DNA from: Sporomusa termitida
Lineage (GTDB): Bacteria; Bacillota; Negativicutes; Sporomusales; Sporomusaceae
Assembly (NCBI RefSeq): GCF_007641255.1
Contig: NZ_CP036259.1
Location: 310,001 to 374,000, forward strand
Length of the DNA: 64,000 nucleotides
Direction of reading: 5' to 3'
A program made the translations under genes and the position numbers. Under the pieces are notes generated by a model, which had not been told where the DNA came from, searched no databases, and saw only the letters and a list, made by a program, of their open reading frames with translations. This document shows positions 18,088-27,722 of this stretch, piece after piece (the stretch's first letter is position 1; each line of letters starts with the position of its first letter).

Positions 18088-19191
18088 ATGCAGAACCTGT
18101 GGTGGAAAGCAAATAAGAAACGCTTGTTGATTGGTATTTTTGTTCTGGCGGCTGCCGGGGCCGGCGGTTATTACTTTTATAGCAAAAGTATGGCAACATC
18201 TGCCGAGCCGCAGCCGTCTGTCCAGGTGGAACGGCGTGATATCAGCTCCGTTGTCGCCGCAACAGGCACAATTCAACCAGTAAATATGGTGGATATCAGC
18301 TCGAAAATTACTGCCCAGATCAAAGAGGTTAAGGTTAAAGAAAATGAACGGGTAACGACCGGGCAGGTGCTGGTGGTTTTAGAGGATACGGGTCTGCAGG
18401 CTCAGGTTACCCAGGCTAAAGAAAAACTGGATAATGCTGCTGTTAAATATCAAAGAACAGTCAGACTCAATGCGATTGGCGGCTCGTCCAACGAAGCGCT
18501 TGATAATGCCAGCATGGATTATAATATTGCCAAGGCCAATTATACTGAAGTCATATCTAAATTAAATGATACAGTCATCGCTGCGCCCATTGACGGCATT
18601 GTTATCGGTAAACCGCTTTCCGCCGGTGAGCTGGTGGCCCAGGGGGTTAATAACCCCACTGTTATCCTGACTGTGGCCGATATGTCCACAATGCAGATTG
18701 CAGCAGATGTTGATCAAACAGACATCGGGAAGATCCAGCTTGACCAACAGGTTGTTTTTACGGTTGACGCTTACCCGGGCAAAGAGTTTACCGGTACGGT
18801 GACTACAATTTCCAGGAAACCTACCGTGTCCCAGAATGTTACTTATTATCCGGTAACAATCGATGTTAATAATGCGGAAAACCTGCTCAACCCGGGGATG
18901 GTGGCCAGGGTATCTGTCACTATCAGCCAAAGCCAGAATGTGCTGACTCTGCCGCTTGCGGCCATACGGACAGATAAAACAGGTAAATATGTTGTTGTTA
19001 TCGGTGCTAACGGGCAAACCGGCAATGTTGCTATCACTACCGGTAATACCGGCGATGACCGGGTTGAGATTACCAGCGGGCTTAATGAGGGCGATAAAGT
19101 TGTAGTTGCCCAGCCTAAAACACAGAGCCAGGCAGGCGGCGCTCAACAGGGATCACGCCAGGGCGTCGGCGGCGGCCGGCGGATGTTCTAA
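18088..19191 (+). CDS. MacA-like periplasmic adaptor (HlyD/RND membrane-fusion family)
   Basis: 367 aa with an N-terminal membrane anchor (LLIGIFVLAAAGAGGYYF, residues 12-29). It has biotinyl-lipoyl-like halves (ISSKITAQIKEVKVKENERVTTGQVLVVLED and NDTVIAAPIDGIVIGKPLSAGELVAQG) around a short hairpin, then beta-barrel and membrane-proximal domains. The Gly/Gln/Arg-rich tail (AGGAQQGSRQGVGGGRRMF) is typical of MacA-like proteins. It bridges the TolC channel encoded upstream and the ABC pump encoded downstream. Confidence 0.9.
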   Translation: MQNLWWKANKKRLLIGIFVLAAAGAGGYYFYSKSMATSAEPQPSVQVERRDISSVVAATGTIQPVNMVDISSKITAQIKEVKVKENERVTTGQVLVVLEDTGLQAQVTQAKEKLDNAAVKYQRTVRLNAIGGSSNEALDNASMDYNIAKANYTEVISKLNDTVIAAPIDGIVIGKPLSAGELVAQGVNNPTVILTVADMSTMQIAADVDQTDIGKIQLDQQVVFTVDAYPGKEFTGTVTTISRKPTVSQNVTYYPVTIDVNNAENLLNPGMVARVSVTISQSQNVLTLPLAAIRTDKTGKYVVVIGANGQTGNVAITTGNTGDDRVEITSGLNEGDKVVVAQPKTQSQAGGAQQGSRQGVGGGRRMF

Positions 19192-19224
19192 TATGGATGC
19201 GGGGTTGCACAAGGGGGCGAATAC

Positions 19225-19908
19225 ATGACAATAGCATTGTCTGATGTAAAAAAGATCTATCAGATGGGTGATACACCGGTCGCGGCCCTGGCGGGGGTAA
19301 CGCTTACGATTGGCGCCGGCGAATTTACGGCTATTATGGGTCCTTCGGGCTCTGGTAAATCAACCTTAATGAATATTCTGGGCTGTCTTGACCGCCCAAG
19401 CAGTGGTTCCTATATGCTTGACGGTCAGGAAGTGTCGACCTTAACGGACGACGAACTGGCCTTGACACGCAATAAAAAAATCGGGTTCGTTTTTCAAAAC
19501 TTTAATCTGCTGCCACGGATTACAGCCCTCGATAATGTTGCCTTGCCGCTTGTTTATGCCGGTGTTGAGGTAAAAGAACGCAAACGGCGTGCAGCCGAAG
19601 CACTGGCGTCCGTGGGGTTGGAGAATAGAATGGATCATGTGCCTAACGAATTGTCAGGGGGGCAGCGCCAACGGGTTGCCATCGCCAGGGCACTGGTTAA
19701 TGAACCAACGATTATTATGGCTGATGAACCGACCGGCGCCTTAGATACTAAGTCCGGCACTGAGGTAATGGAAATATTTAAAAAACTTAACAACACCGGC
19801 CGGACAATTATCCTCGTAACCCACGAACCTGATATTGCCGCCCATGCCAAAAGGGTGATCCATGTCCGCGACGGGCTTATTGTCCGGGACACAGAAAGGG
19901 ATGAGTAA
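19225..19908 (+). CDS. MacB-type ABC exporter ATP-binding subunit
   Basis: 227 aa. Walker [10 protein letters not shown] at about 36-44, Q-loop [11 protein letters not shown], signature [15 protein letters not shown] at about 140-154, Walker [13 protein letters not shown] and switch His in LVTHEPD. The length and the GALD D-loop fit the LolD/MacB branch of exporters. It overlaps the permease start, so the two are translationally coupled; here the ATPase and permease are separate chains, unlike E. coli MacB. Confidence 0.92.
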   Translation: MTIALSDVKKIYQMGDTPVAALAGVTLTIGAGEFTAIMGPSGSGKSTLMNILGCLDRPSSGSYMLDGQEVSTLTDDELALTRNKKIGFVFQNFNLLPRITALDNVALPLVYAGVEVKERKRRAAEALASVGLENRMDHVPNELSGGQRQRVAIARALVNEPTIIMADEPTGALDTKSGTEVMEIFKKLNNTGRTIILVTHEPDIAAHAKRVIHVRDGLIVRDTERDE

Positions 19909-21127
19909 TGTGTTTTGGGAAAGCGTAAAGATTGCCTTAGATGCATTAGTCTCCAATAAACTCCGTTCAATCCTTACCATGCTCGGTATTATTATCGGGG
20001 TTGGTGCGGTTATCGCCATGGTTTCCATTGGCATGGGCGTTCGGGATCAAGTGCAAAACTCAATCGCGAGTCTGGGCAGTAATCTGATCATTGTTACGCC
20101 GGGGGCAGCTTCCACTTCCGGCGTAAGGCAGGCAGCCGGGACCAATACCACCCTGACGCTGAAAGATGCCCAGGCCATGTCCCGGGAGATTGCCGGCATC
20201 GGGGCTGTAGCTCCCAGTGTGGGCAAGCAGTATCAGCTTGTTGCCGGCAATATGAACTGGACGACGAGTATACAAGGTACAACCCCGGAGTTTCTGGAGG
20301 TACGTAATTTAAGTGTGCAAAGCGGCAGTTTTATTACTAATGACGATATTGAGACCAGAAACCGGGTTGCCGTCATTGGCTCGACGGTAGCCGAAAGCCT
20401 GTTTGTGAACAGCATAAACCCGGTGGGGCAGCAGGTGCGTATTGGCAATGCTCCTTTCACCGTCATTGGGATACTGGCAAGCAAAGGCCAGTCTGCAGGG
20501 GGGCAGGACCAGGATGACATGGTGATTATTCCCATAACCACAGCCCAGGAACGCATGATGGGGATTGATTATGTTCAGACAATTAGTGTGCAGGCCGCCA
20601 GTTCCGAGGTTGTCGATGACGTTCAGGAGGGGATAACCACTTTATTGCGGTCACGCCACGGCATTACCGGTGACAAAGCCGATGATTTCACGGTGCGCAA
20701 TCTTGCCAGTGTAATGGCGACAGCCCAGGAAACAACGGCCACCATCACTATGCTGCTTGGCAGCATTGCCGCCATTTCCCTGCTGGTTGGCGGTATCGGC
20801 ATTATGAATATTATGCTTGTATCGGTGACTGAGCGGACGCGTGAGATTGGCATCCGCAAAGCGCTGGGAGCCAGATATGCCAATATTCTGATGCAATTCC
20901 TGATAGAAGCAGTTGTTATCGGGGTAATTGGCGGTGTCATCGGTATCGTCGTGGGTATAAGCAGTTCCTATATAATCTCTTCTTTTGCCGGCTGGAATAC
21001 CGTAATTACATCCATGCCCATTCTGGTTTCATTCGGCTTTTCCGTAGGTATCGGTCTGTTCTTTGGCTTGTATCCGGCGCGCAAAGCAGCGCTGTTAAAT
21101 CCGATTGATGCCCTGCGCTATGAATAA
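19901..21127 (+). CDS. MacB-type ABC exporter permease
   Basis: 408 aa from ATG 19901, overlapping the ATPase stop; GTG 19910 is a possible start with better spacing from AGAAAGGG. The N-terminal helix ([25 protein letters not shown]) is followed by a large MacB periplasmic core domain (about 45-235) and a C-terminal FtsX domain with three helices (about 285-400). It ends with the [17 protein letters not shown] signature of this family. With the upstream genes it forms a complete tripartite efflux system. Confidence 0.9.
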   Translation: MSNVFWESVKIALDALVSNKLRSILTMLGIIIGVGAVIAMVSIGMGVRDQVQNSIASLGSNLIIVTPGAASTSGVRQAAGTNTTLTLKDAQAMSREIAGIGAVAPSVGKQYQLVAGNMNWTTSIQGTTPEFLEVRNLSVQSGSFITNDDIETRNRVAVIGSTVAESLFVNSINPVGQQVRIGNAPFTVIGILASKGQSAGGQDQDDMVIIPITTAQERMMGIDYVQTISVQAASSEVVDDVQEGITTLLRSRHGITGDKADDFTVRNLASVMATAQETTATITMLLGSIAAISLLVGGIGIMNIMLVSVTERTREIGIRKALGARYANILMQFLIEAVVIGVIGGVIGIVVGISSSYIISSFAGWNTVITSMPILVSFGFSVGIGLFFGLYPARKAALLNPIDALRYE

Positions 21128-21185
21128 GCAGTAACCCCGAAATCAGTCTGTAAAATTTGGTAGCAAGTCCTGAAAATTGATGGAT

Positions 21186-21230
21186 AAAGGCCGCCTTGAG
21201 GTAACCTGTAAAGGTCTCAAGGCGGCCTTT
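21186..21230 (+). terminator. terminator after MacAB-TolC-like operon
   Basis: A 15-bp perfect stem (AAAGGCCGCCTTGAG with CTCAAGGCGGCCTTT) with a 15-nt loop, 59 nt after the permease stop. Its A/T-rich ends make it usable in both directions. Confidence 0.85.
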
Positions 21231-21239
21231 GTGTGTGTG

Positions 21240-21404
21240 CTAAGGTCTACTCACGGTCCGGAGGAGTAAATCGCTGGCGTTCATGGCTAAATACTCAGTG
21301 CCCGCTGGTATTTCCTCAATATCTCCCTGAAGTTCACCGAGGACACCAAGGGTAAACTTGACGTCTGTCTTTAGTTCGGTATAATTTGCTGTTGAGGCTA
21401 CCAT
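21240..21404 (-). CDS. possible small protein, 54 aa
   Basis: An uninterrupted minus-strand reading frame from ATG (21404-21402) to TAG (21242-21240). The product begins MVASTANYTELKTDVKFTLG and is acidic and hydrophilic without membrane or signal segments. Codon choice and composition look coding, and it points toward the strong terminator at 21186-21230. No good Shine-Dalgarno site is seen before the ATG, so it may be a remnant or spurious. No family recognised. The rest of 21128-21587 shows no other feature. Confidence 0.35.
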   Translation of the reverse strand: MVASTANYTELKTDVKFTLGVLGELQGDIEEIPAGTEYLAMNASDLLLRTVSRP

Positions 21405-21587
21405 TAGGATTAATTTCTATTGGTGGTTTATTTAGAGGAAAGCGGCAGCAGGAATCGAAATAGAGATATAATCAGGTAAGCGCTATGCATGCCCTGGTCA
21501 TAATAGGGAAAATTAAAATGCTTCCGGTATTGGTATAATGCATAACCGCCCAGCCGGGTTATTTAGAAACAGCAGGAGAATGGTTAC

Positions 21588-23456
21588 ATGTCAGATATAG
21601 TATTTATTTCCCCCAGCCGGGAGGCGGCCGCTTTGGCTGTGAGGATGACTGCCGGGCAGAATGATATTACTATTGTTGCCGCCCGCCTTCAGGAAGGGGT
21701 TAAGGCGGCCCGGGCGGCCGTGGAAAATGGCGCGCGGGTGCTCGTTAGCCGGGGGTTTACCCATTATATGATTTCGGAAAAAATGCCGCATATCCCGCTG
21801 GTTGAGGTTGAGTTTAGCGGCTATGATATTCTGCGGGCTTACCTTGAGGCCCGGCAAACTGGCAAACCGATAGCCATAGTTGATTCCAGTGCTATTGTTG
21901 AGGGTGCTGCCAGTATTGAGGATATTCTTGGTATCGCGGAGCAAAGCGTGAAGGTGATTATTGATAATTATCAGGACTATACCCTGGGGATTGAACGGGC
22001 TGCCGCCGCCGGGGCGGTGTGTATTGTCGGCAATCAGGCCGTAGGGCAGCAGGCCACCGCCCGGGGGCTGTGCGGTATTGTTATCAGTTCAGGGCAGGAA
22101 GCCCTGAACCGTGCTTTTATGACGGCCCGACACCTATTGGCGGTGGAACGCTTGCGGGATGCCAATGTACAGCAGATTGAGACGATTATTAATTCCGTTG
22201 ATTACGGCATTTTAGCGATAAATAAAGAAGCCGGCATTACCGCCGTAAACAGCGAGGCCGAACGGATACTCAGCCTGGCCCGCGCCGACAGTGCCGCCAA
22301 GGAAAATCTGATTGCCAGGCTGCGCCAGTGTATGGCCGCCGGAGACAGGCAATTTGGCGTTATCGAAAAATTTGCCCCCGGGGTGGAGGTGGTAGCCAAT
22401 TACCAGTCGATTATTTCCAATGGCGAAGTCATTGGCGGTGTGGCCACCCTCCAGGAATTGCGGCATTTTCAAGCGGTGGAGCGAAAAACAAGAGAAGAAC
22501 TGGCGCGCCGGGGCCGGGTAGCCAAATACAATTTTTTTGATATTAAGTCTGCCTCACCGGCGATGCTTACTGCCATTGCCGATGCCAAACATTTTGCCAA
22601 GTATGACGCGACTGTACTTGTTTTAGGCGAGACCGGGGTCGGCAAAGAATATTTTGCTCATGCCATTCATCTGGCCAGCAGCCGGAAAAACGGTCCGTTT
22701 GTGGTTGTTAATTGTGCTGCTATCCCGGAAAATATTTTGGAAAGCGAGCTGTTCGGTTATACCGAGGGCGCTTTTACCGGCGCTAAGAAAGGCGGGAAAA
22801 CCGGTTTGTTTGAACAGGCTCACGGCGGCACGATTTTTTTAGATGAAATTGGGGAGATGTCGGAAAACCTGCAGGCCAGGCTGCTCCGGGTATTACAGGA
22901 ACACGAAGTCTACCGGCTGGGAGACGAACGGGTCACACCGATTGATATCCGCGTGATTGCAGCTACCAACCGGGATTTGCATGAGATGGTGCAGAAGGGG
23001 CGGTTCCGGGAAGACCTGTATTACCGGCTGGATGTCCTGACGGTCGAGATTCCGGCGCTGCGGGAGCGCAAAGAGGATATCCAAGCGTTTGTGCAGCTTT
23101 TTATTGCTGAGTTTAATGCCCAATACCGTACCTCAGTCGAGGGAATTGCCCCCGCGGGCTTGCAGCAGCTGCAGCAGTATGACTGGCCGGGAAATATTCG
23201 TGAATTACATAATATTATTGGCAGGCTGTCGGCTCAAACTGCCGATGCCACTATTTCCGAAAGTGACGTCAAAAGGGTTTTAAAATACCGCTTGCGCCAG
23301 CCGCCGGCTCAGGCAGTAAGCCCAGCCGCGCGTTCTGTTGATGCGGCCGCTATCAGGGAGGCTTTAGTTAAAACCGGAGGCAATAAACAAAAGGCCGCTG
23401 AATTGCTCGGTATCGGCAGGGCGACCTTATGGCGCAAGCTTAAGAATATGGATTAA
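21588..23456 (+). CDS. sigma-54-dependent activator with PrpR-type sensor and PAS domain
   Basis: 622 aa. Residues about 1-170 match the PrpR N-terminal domain (FISPSREAAALAVRM, HIPLVEVEFSGYDILRAYLEA), which senses small carboxylic-acid metabolites. About 190-300 is a PAS domain. The AAA+ core has Walker A GETGVGKE (about 347-354), the sigma-54 contact loop GAFTGA (about 393), Walker B GGTIFLDEIGE and arginine-finger region. The last 45 residues form a Fis-type HTH (AAIREALVKTGGNKQKAAELLGIGRATLWRKLKN). It has no receiver domain, so control is by ligand. The operon downstream has a classic -24/-12 promoter, its evident target. Confidence 0.92.
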   Translation: MSDIVFISPSREAAALAVRMTAGQNDITIVAARLQEGVKAARAAVENGARVLVSRGFTHYMISEKMPHIPLVEVEFSGYDILRAYLEARQTGKPIAIVDSSAIVEGAASIEDILGIAEQSVKVIIDNYQDYTLGIERAAAAGAVCIVGNQAVGQQATARGLCGIVISSGQEALNRAFMTARHLLAVERLRDANVQQIETIINSVDYGILAINKEAGITAVNSEAERILSLARADSAAKENLIARLRQCMAAGDRQFGVIEKFAPGVEVVANYQSIISNGEVIGGVATLQELRHFQAVERKTREELARRGRVAKYNFFDIKSASPAMLTAIADAKHFAKYDATVLVLGETGVGKEYFAHAIHLASSRKNGPFVVVNCAAIPENILESELFGYTEGAFTGAKKGGKTGLFEQAHGGTIFLDEIGEMSENLQARLLRVLQEHEVYRLGDERVTPIDIRVIAATNRDLHEMVQKGRFREDLYYRLDVLTVEIPALRERKEDIQAFVQLFIAEFNAQYRTSVEGIAPAGLQQLQQYDWPGNIRELHNIIGRLSAQTADATISESDVKRVLKYRLRQPPAQAVSPAARSVDAAAIREALVKTGGNKQKAAELLGIGRATLWRKLKNMD

Positions 23457-23470
23457 TGTATCACTTGGTG

Positions 23471-23508
23471 AAAAGGGAAACTGTTTCATTTGAAACAGTT
23501 TCCCTTTT
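23471..23508 (+). terminator. perfect 18-bp hairpin terminator
   Basis: AAAAGGGAAACTGTTTCA and its exact reverse complement are separated by TT, 14 nt after the activator stop. The T-rich 3' arm supplies the U-tract. It isolates the activator gene from the sigma-54 operon. Confidence 0.92.
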
Positions 23509-23602
23509 GATTACCTGCGTTTGCCGGGAGCCCAGCAGTGTATGTTCAGAATTTATCATAGTTTTACGGTGTAACTGAGCGTAGTTGCTGCCCAACAAAT
23601 AG

Positions 23603-23619
23603 TTGGCATGAGATTTGCG
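23603..23619 (+). promoter_or_regulatory. sigma-54 (-24/-12) promoter
   Basis: TTGGCATGAGATTTGCG has the invariant GG and GC dinucleotides with exactly 10 nt between them, matching TGGCAC-N5-TTGC. It lies 50 nt before the GlcD-like start and just after a sigma-54 activator gene, so the assignment is well supported. Confidence 0.88.
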
Positions 23620-23668
23620 TAATAAGCATAAAGAAAGACTTTTCTAACTATAACGGGAGGTAACTGCT

Positions 23669-25072
23669 TTGAACCAAAGTCATATTCAGCAACTAATAAA
23701 AATTGCCGGGCAGGACAGAATCTGTACCGAACAGGCTGACCTGATGTGTTACGCCTATGATTCCTCTTTGGATTCCCAATTGCATAGGTATATGCCTGCT
23801 GCTGTCTTTACACCTAAAAACGCAGCCGATGTTTCTCCGGTATTAAAGTATTGCCATGAGCATACTATCGCTGTTACTGCCAGAGGGGCAGGCACCGGGC
23901 AATGTGGCGGTTCGGTCGCTCCGGGCGGGGGTCTGGTGATTGACCTGTCGGCCCTTAACCGTATTGTTGAGATCGATACCGACAACCTGCAGGTGATTGT
24001 CGAGACCGGTGTTGTTCACGCCGAGCTTAATCAGAAACTGGCAGCACTGGGGTTTTCCTTCCCCCCTGATCCCGGCAGCACCAAGATGGCAACAATCGGC
24101 GGCATGATTTCCTACAATGCCAGCGGGATGCGGGCCATGAAGTATGGCACGACCCGTGAGTACGTTCTGGGGCTGGAAGTGGTGATGGCGGACGGTCAGG
24201 TGATTACTACCGGTGGTATGAATTGCCGGTCGCTCAAAACTGCCTCCGGCTATGAACTGACCAAATTGTTTGTCGGTGCCGAAGGCACCCTGGGGCTTAT
24301 TACCAAGGCCCGTTTGAAAATTATGCCGTTGCCGGAGAAAAAGGGGATTGCCGTGGCCTCTTTTGCTAAGCTGGGCGATGCCGGTAAGGCGGTTGTCGAG
24401 GTATTCCGCCATAAAATTGTCCCCTCGGCCATTGAAATTCTTGATAAGTCGGCGATTAAGGCCGCTACTTTATACAAACCGTCCATTAAGTTGCCGACAG
24501 ACGCTGCAGCTGTACTGTTCTTTGAGGTCGATGGTCCGCCGCCGGGGGTTACGTATCAGGCCCAGAAAATTGCCGAGGTATGTAAATCCATTGCTATCGA
24601 AGTAAACTGGACGGATGAGCCGTCGCAGGTAAAAACCCTGTGGGAAGCCCGCAGTGTTGTCGGCGCCGCCAGCGGCCGGGTGCGGCCGGGTGCTACCAGG
24701 GTATATATCGGTGAAGACATTTGTGTGCCGATAACCAATGTTGGCGCAGCGCTGGAAGGCATTCAGGAAATTGGTGAAAAGTATAATACGATTATTGTAA
24801 CCTATGGTCATGTGGCTGATGGCAATTTCCACTCCGCGCCGGTTATCGATCTGGACAGCCCGGAAGAGATTGAACGGGTGCAACAGGTCGGTGATGAAAT
24901 CCATGAGATGGCCTTACGCCTGAATGGCACAGTAACCGGCGAGCACGGCGTCGGTATTGTCAGAGCCAAATACATGGAGCGGGAACATGGTCCGGCCCTT
25001 GCTGTCATGCGGACAATCAAAAAGGCGCTTGATCCCCGGAATATTTTAAATCCCGGTAAAATGGGGCTGTAG
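23669..25072 (+). CDS. GlcD/D-lactate dehydrogenase-like FAD oxidase
   Basis: 467 aa, the usual length of the GlcD group. An FAD-binding PCMH domain (about 40-215) contains VTARGAGTGQCGGSVAPGGGLVIDLSALNRI and the DPGSTKMATIGGMISYNASGMRAMKYGTT flavin segment. The C-terminal FAD-oxidase domain ends GTVTGEHGVGIVRAKYMEREHG and LDPRNILNPGKMGL, with HVADGNFH as substrate and metal-site histidines. It oxidises a 2-hydroxyacid (glycolate, D-lactate or similar) and passes electrons to the iron-sulfur partner encoded next. TTG start 23669 with GGGAGG upstream. Expression is expected from the sigma-54 promoter at 23603. Confidence 0.92.
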   Translation: MNQSHIQQLIKIAGQDRICTEQADLMCYAYDSSLDSQLHRYMPAAVFTPKNAADVSPVLKYCHEHTIAVTARGAGTGQCGGSVAPGGGLVIDLSALNRIVEIDTDNLQVIVETGVVHAELNQKLAALGFSFPPDPGSTKMATIGGMISYNASGMRAMKYGTTREYVLGLEVVMADGQVITTGGMNCRSLKTASGYELTKLFVGAEGTLGLITKARLKIMPLPEKKGIAVASFAKLGDAGKAVVEVFRHKIVPSAIEILDKSAIKAATLYKPSIKLPTDAAAVLFFEVDGPPPGVTYQAQKIAEVCKSIAIEVNWTDEPSQVKTLWEARSVVGAASGRVRPGATRVYIGEDICVPITNVGAALEGIQEIGEKYNTIIVTYGHVADGNFHSAPVIDLDSPEEIERVQQVGDEIHEMALRLNGTVTGEHGVGIVRAKYMEREHGPALAVMRTIKKALDPRNILNPGKMGL

Positions 25073-25087
25073 AAGGAGGTGAAACAT

Positions 25088-26392
25088 ATGAACGCGGATG
25101 CCTTACGCAAGCTTGTCAACCAATGTGTGCGCTGCGGCCAATGCCGGTCGGTGTGTCCTGTATTCCAGGAAATCAGCATAGAATCGGGCGTTGCCCGAGG
25201 TAAACTGGCACTGCTGCGGAGTTTCCTTGAAGGCCAGGAAGTGCCGGCGGAAGAACTGCAGGGGCTGCTGAATAAGTGTTTATTGTGCAAGACCTGTGGC
25301 TCCCAGTGTCCCAGCGGGGTAGCTGCCGATGAGCTGATTCTGGCAGGACGTGAACTTATGGCGCAAAAGAGAGGTCTTTCCCCTGTGAAGAAGGCCGTGT
25401 TTTCCGTGCTGAAAAACCGGAAAGTCTTTGATTTTTGCCTGAGTATGGCTTCGCTTGGCCAGGATTTTGGCATCAAACGCCTGCCGGGAAAACGGCTTGG
25501 CGCTATTTCCCGGTTTCCGATGCCGGGACTGGCCAGACGCCGGGTTATTCCGCCTTTTGCCGGTAAATCACTCCGCAAACAATATCCGGAGGTTATTAAG
25601 GTCAATCAGCCCCAGGCAAGGGTGGCCTTTTTCACAGGCTGTATGGCTAATTATATCTATACCGGCTCAGGTAAAGCGGCGATTGATGTATTGGTTGCCA
25701 ATCACATTGAGGTTGTCCTGCCGAAGAAGCAGCATTGTTGCGGCTATCCGGTCTTTACCGCCGGGGACGCTGAGGACGGCCGCCTGCTGGCCAGGCATAA
25801 TATTGATATCTTCTCCGAGGTAACAGTAGATGCCGTTATTACGGTCTGCGGTTCCTGCGGCAGCGCCTGGCGCCATGAATATCAGCGGCTGTTAACCGAT
25901 GATCCGGTATATCTGAAAAAACTGGCGGTTATTGCCAGGAAAACCTATGATATTGCCGAGTATCTGACTGAGGTCAAGCCGATCAACAAAAATGATTTAG
26001 GGGAAGTTAACGCCCATATCACCATCCATGATCCCTGTCATCTGGGGGCCAGAGGTATGGGGGTAACCAAGCAGGTCCGCCAGTTGCTGTCGGCGATTCC
26101 CGGTGTTAAGATTTCTGAGATGAAGGAACCGGGACGCTGTTGTGGATCAGGGGGAAGTTTCAATCTTGGCTACTATGATATAGCCCGGGGAATCAATGAT
26201 AATAAAGTAGCCGACATCGCCCAAACCGGTGCCGATATGGTTGTTACCGGCTGTGGTTCCTGCCGGATGCATCTGATTGACGGCCTGGTACAAAATAGGC
26301 AGGAGCACAATGTAATGCACACCATTGAACTGCTGGCCCAGTCTTATGCCGCTAAGCAGGCCGGCGGCAAAACCCAAAAAAGTATCTCCTGA
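25088..26392 (+). CDS. GlcF-like (Fe-S)-binding oxidoreductase subunit
   Basis: 434 aa from ATG 25088; the GTG at 25079 abuts AAGGAGG and is too close to it. Two N-terminal [4Fe-4S] motifs are visible (CVRCGQCRSVCP and CLLCKTCGSQCP), followed by two CCG domains with HCCGYPV and GRCCGSGGSF that bind an additional cluster or quinone-linked centre. It accepts electrons from the GlcD-like subunit and passes them to the quinone pool or another carrier. The 16-nt spacing indicates an operon. Confidence 0.92.
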   Translation: MNADALRKLVNQCVRCGQCRSVCPVFQEISIESGVARGKLALLRSFLEGQEVPAEELQGLLNKCLLCKTCGSQCPSGVAADELILAGRELMAQKRGLSPVKKAVFSVLKNRKVFDFCLSMASLGQDFGIKRLPGKRLGAISRFPMPGLARRRVIPPFAGKSLRKQYPEVIKVNQPQARVAFFTGCMANYIYTGSGKAAIDVLVANHIEVVLPKKQHCCGYPVFTAGDAEDGRLLARHNIDIFSEVTVDAVITVCGSCGSAWRHEYQRLLTDDPVYLKKLAVIARKTYDIAEYLTEVKPINKNDLGEVNAHITIHDPCHLGARGMGVTKQVRQLLSAIPGVKISEMKEPGRCCGSGGSFNLGYYDIARGINDNKVADIAQTGADMVVTGCGSCRMHLIDGLVQNRQEHNVMHTIELLAQSYAAKQAGGKTQKSIS

Positions 26393-26427
26393 GGATTGTA
26401 GCAATATAAATAATGGAGGGTTAAATA

Positions 26428-27693
26428 GTGGATGTATCTGTATTGTCATTAGTAGCATTGCTCATTGCTATCATCGTTAGCTGCATTTCACCCAAGAACA
26501 TCGGTATTATGGCCATTGGTCTGGCGTTTATTGTCGGTCATGTTATGGGCGGTATTAAGCCGGATAAGATTATTGCCGGCTTTCCGCTCGGCCTGTTTAT
26601 GACGTTGGCCGGGGTGACCTATTTGTTTGGTATTGCCCAGGTCAACGGCACCATTGATAAAATTACCAAGTATGCTGTTAAAGCAGTGCGTGGAAATGTC
26701 GCCCTTCTGCCTATTGTTTTATTTTTTGTGGCCTTTGCCTTGTCGGCGATCGGCCCGGGCCATATTTCCATCATTGCTCTTATGGCGCCGGCAGCCATGC
26801 TGCTGGCTGAAGAAGTTGGCATATCGCCTTTCCTTATGGCGCTTATGGTTGGTAACGGCGGTCAGGCCGGTGCGCTGTCGCCCATTGCGCCGGCCGGTGT
26901 CATTGCCAACGGCCTGTCAGCTGACCTGGGTTTTACCGGTATCGCTTTCCCGGTGTTTTTTAATACCTTCCTGGGCCATTTTGCCGTAGCTATGCTGGCT
27001 TATGTAATGTTTGGCGGTCTTAAGCTGTGGAAACAAGGGGCTGCAGGTCATGGCAATGCAAGTGCCCTTGCTAATATCAGGGTTGACGCTTTCACCAAAC
27101 AACAGCTCATGACCCTTACCGGTATTGGTGTGCTCATGGTATTGGCTTTAGGGTTCAAATTTGATGTTGGTCTCACCGGCTTCACGATTGGCGCGATTTT
27201 GACACTGCTTAATGCCGGAGATGAGAATCAGGCCGTAAAAAGCATGCCCTGGAATACAATCCTGATGGTCTGCGGGGTAACCGTACTTGTTGGCCTGATG
27301 AAAAATGTTGGCGGCATGGCGTTGTTCTCCAACATTATTGCTGAATTTTCTACCCCGAACACCGCAACCCTGGTGGTTGGTTTTGTTGCCGCCGTTATTT
27401 CGGCCTATGCCAGCACCTCCGGTGTTATTATGCCGGCTTTTATTCCCCTGGTGCCTGATCTTGTCGCCAAAATGGGCGGCGGCGATCCCTTGGCCATTAT
27501 TTACAGTATCATATTGGCCGGTCACCTGGTTGACGTCAGCCCGCTGTCCACAACCGGTGCCCTGCTTATTGGCGCTGCCGGTCCGAAAGCGGATAAACAG
27601 AAACTATTCCGCAGCATGCTCATCTGGGGCTTTGCGATGGCTGTTGTCGGGTCGATATTAAGCTGGCTGTTCTTCACGGTACTGAAGGTCTAA
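26428..27693 (+). CDS. MatC/SLC13-like carboxylate permease
   Basis: 421 aa, about 11-12 hydrophobic helices with an N-terminal MatC-type dicarboxylate-carrier segment (NIGIMAIGLAFIVGHVMGG). Two pseudo-symmetric hairpin motifs are present (NGGQAGALSPIAPAGV near 145-160 and SAYASTSGVIMPAFIPL near 325-340), typical of ion-transporter superfamily carriers. GTG start at 26428 with GGAGGG upstream. It probably imports the 2-hydroxyacid or dicarboxylate oxidised by the two preceding gene products. Confidence 0.82.
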   Translation: MDVSVLSLVALLIAIIVSCISPKNIGIMAIGLAFIVGHVMGGIKPDKIIAGFPLGLFMTLAGVTYLFGIAQVNGTIDKITKYAVKAVRGNVALLPIVLFFVAFALSAIGPGHISIIALMAPAAMLLAEEVGISPFLMALMVGNGGQAGALSPIAPAGVIANGLSADLGFTGIAFPVFFNTFLGHFAVAMLAYVMFGGLKLWKQGAAGHGNASALANIRVDAFTKQQLMTLTGIGVLMVLALGFKFDVGLTGFTIGAILTLLNAGDENQAVKSMPWNTILMVCGVTVLVGLMKNVGGMALFSNIIAEFSTPNTATLVVGFVAAVISAYASTSGVIMPAFIPLVPDLVAKMGGGDPLAIIYSIILAGHLVDVSPLSTTGALLIGAAGPKADKQKLFRSMLIWGFAMAVVGSILSWLFFTVLKV

Positions 27694-27722
27694 TTTGCGA
27701 ATCACTGACGGAGGTAATATAA

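Noticed and set aside
24808-25605. Minus-strand open frame of 265 codons across the glcD/glcF junction
   Set aside because: Antisense to two well-supported genes; Ser/Arg-rich low-complexity product with no recognisable domain.
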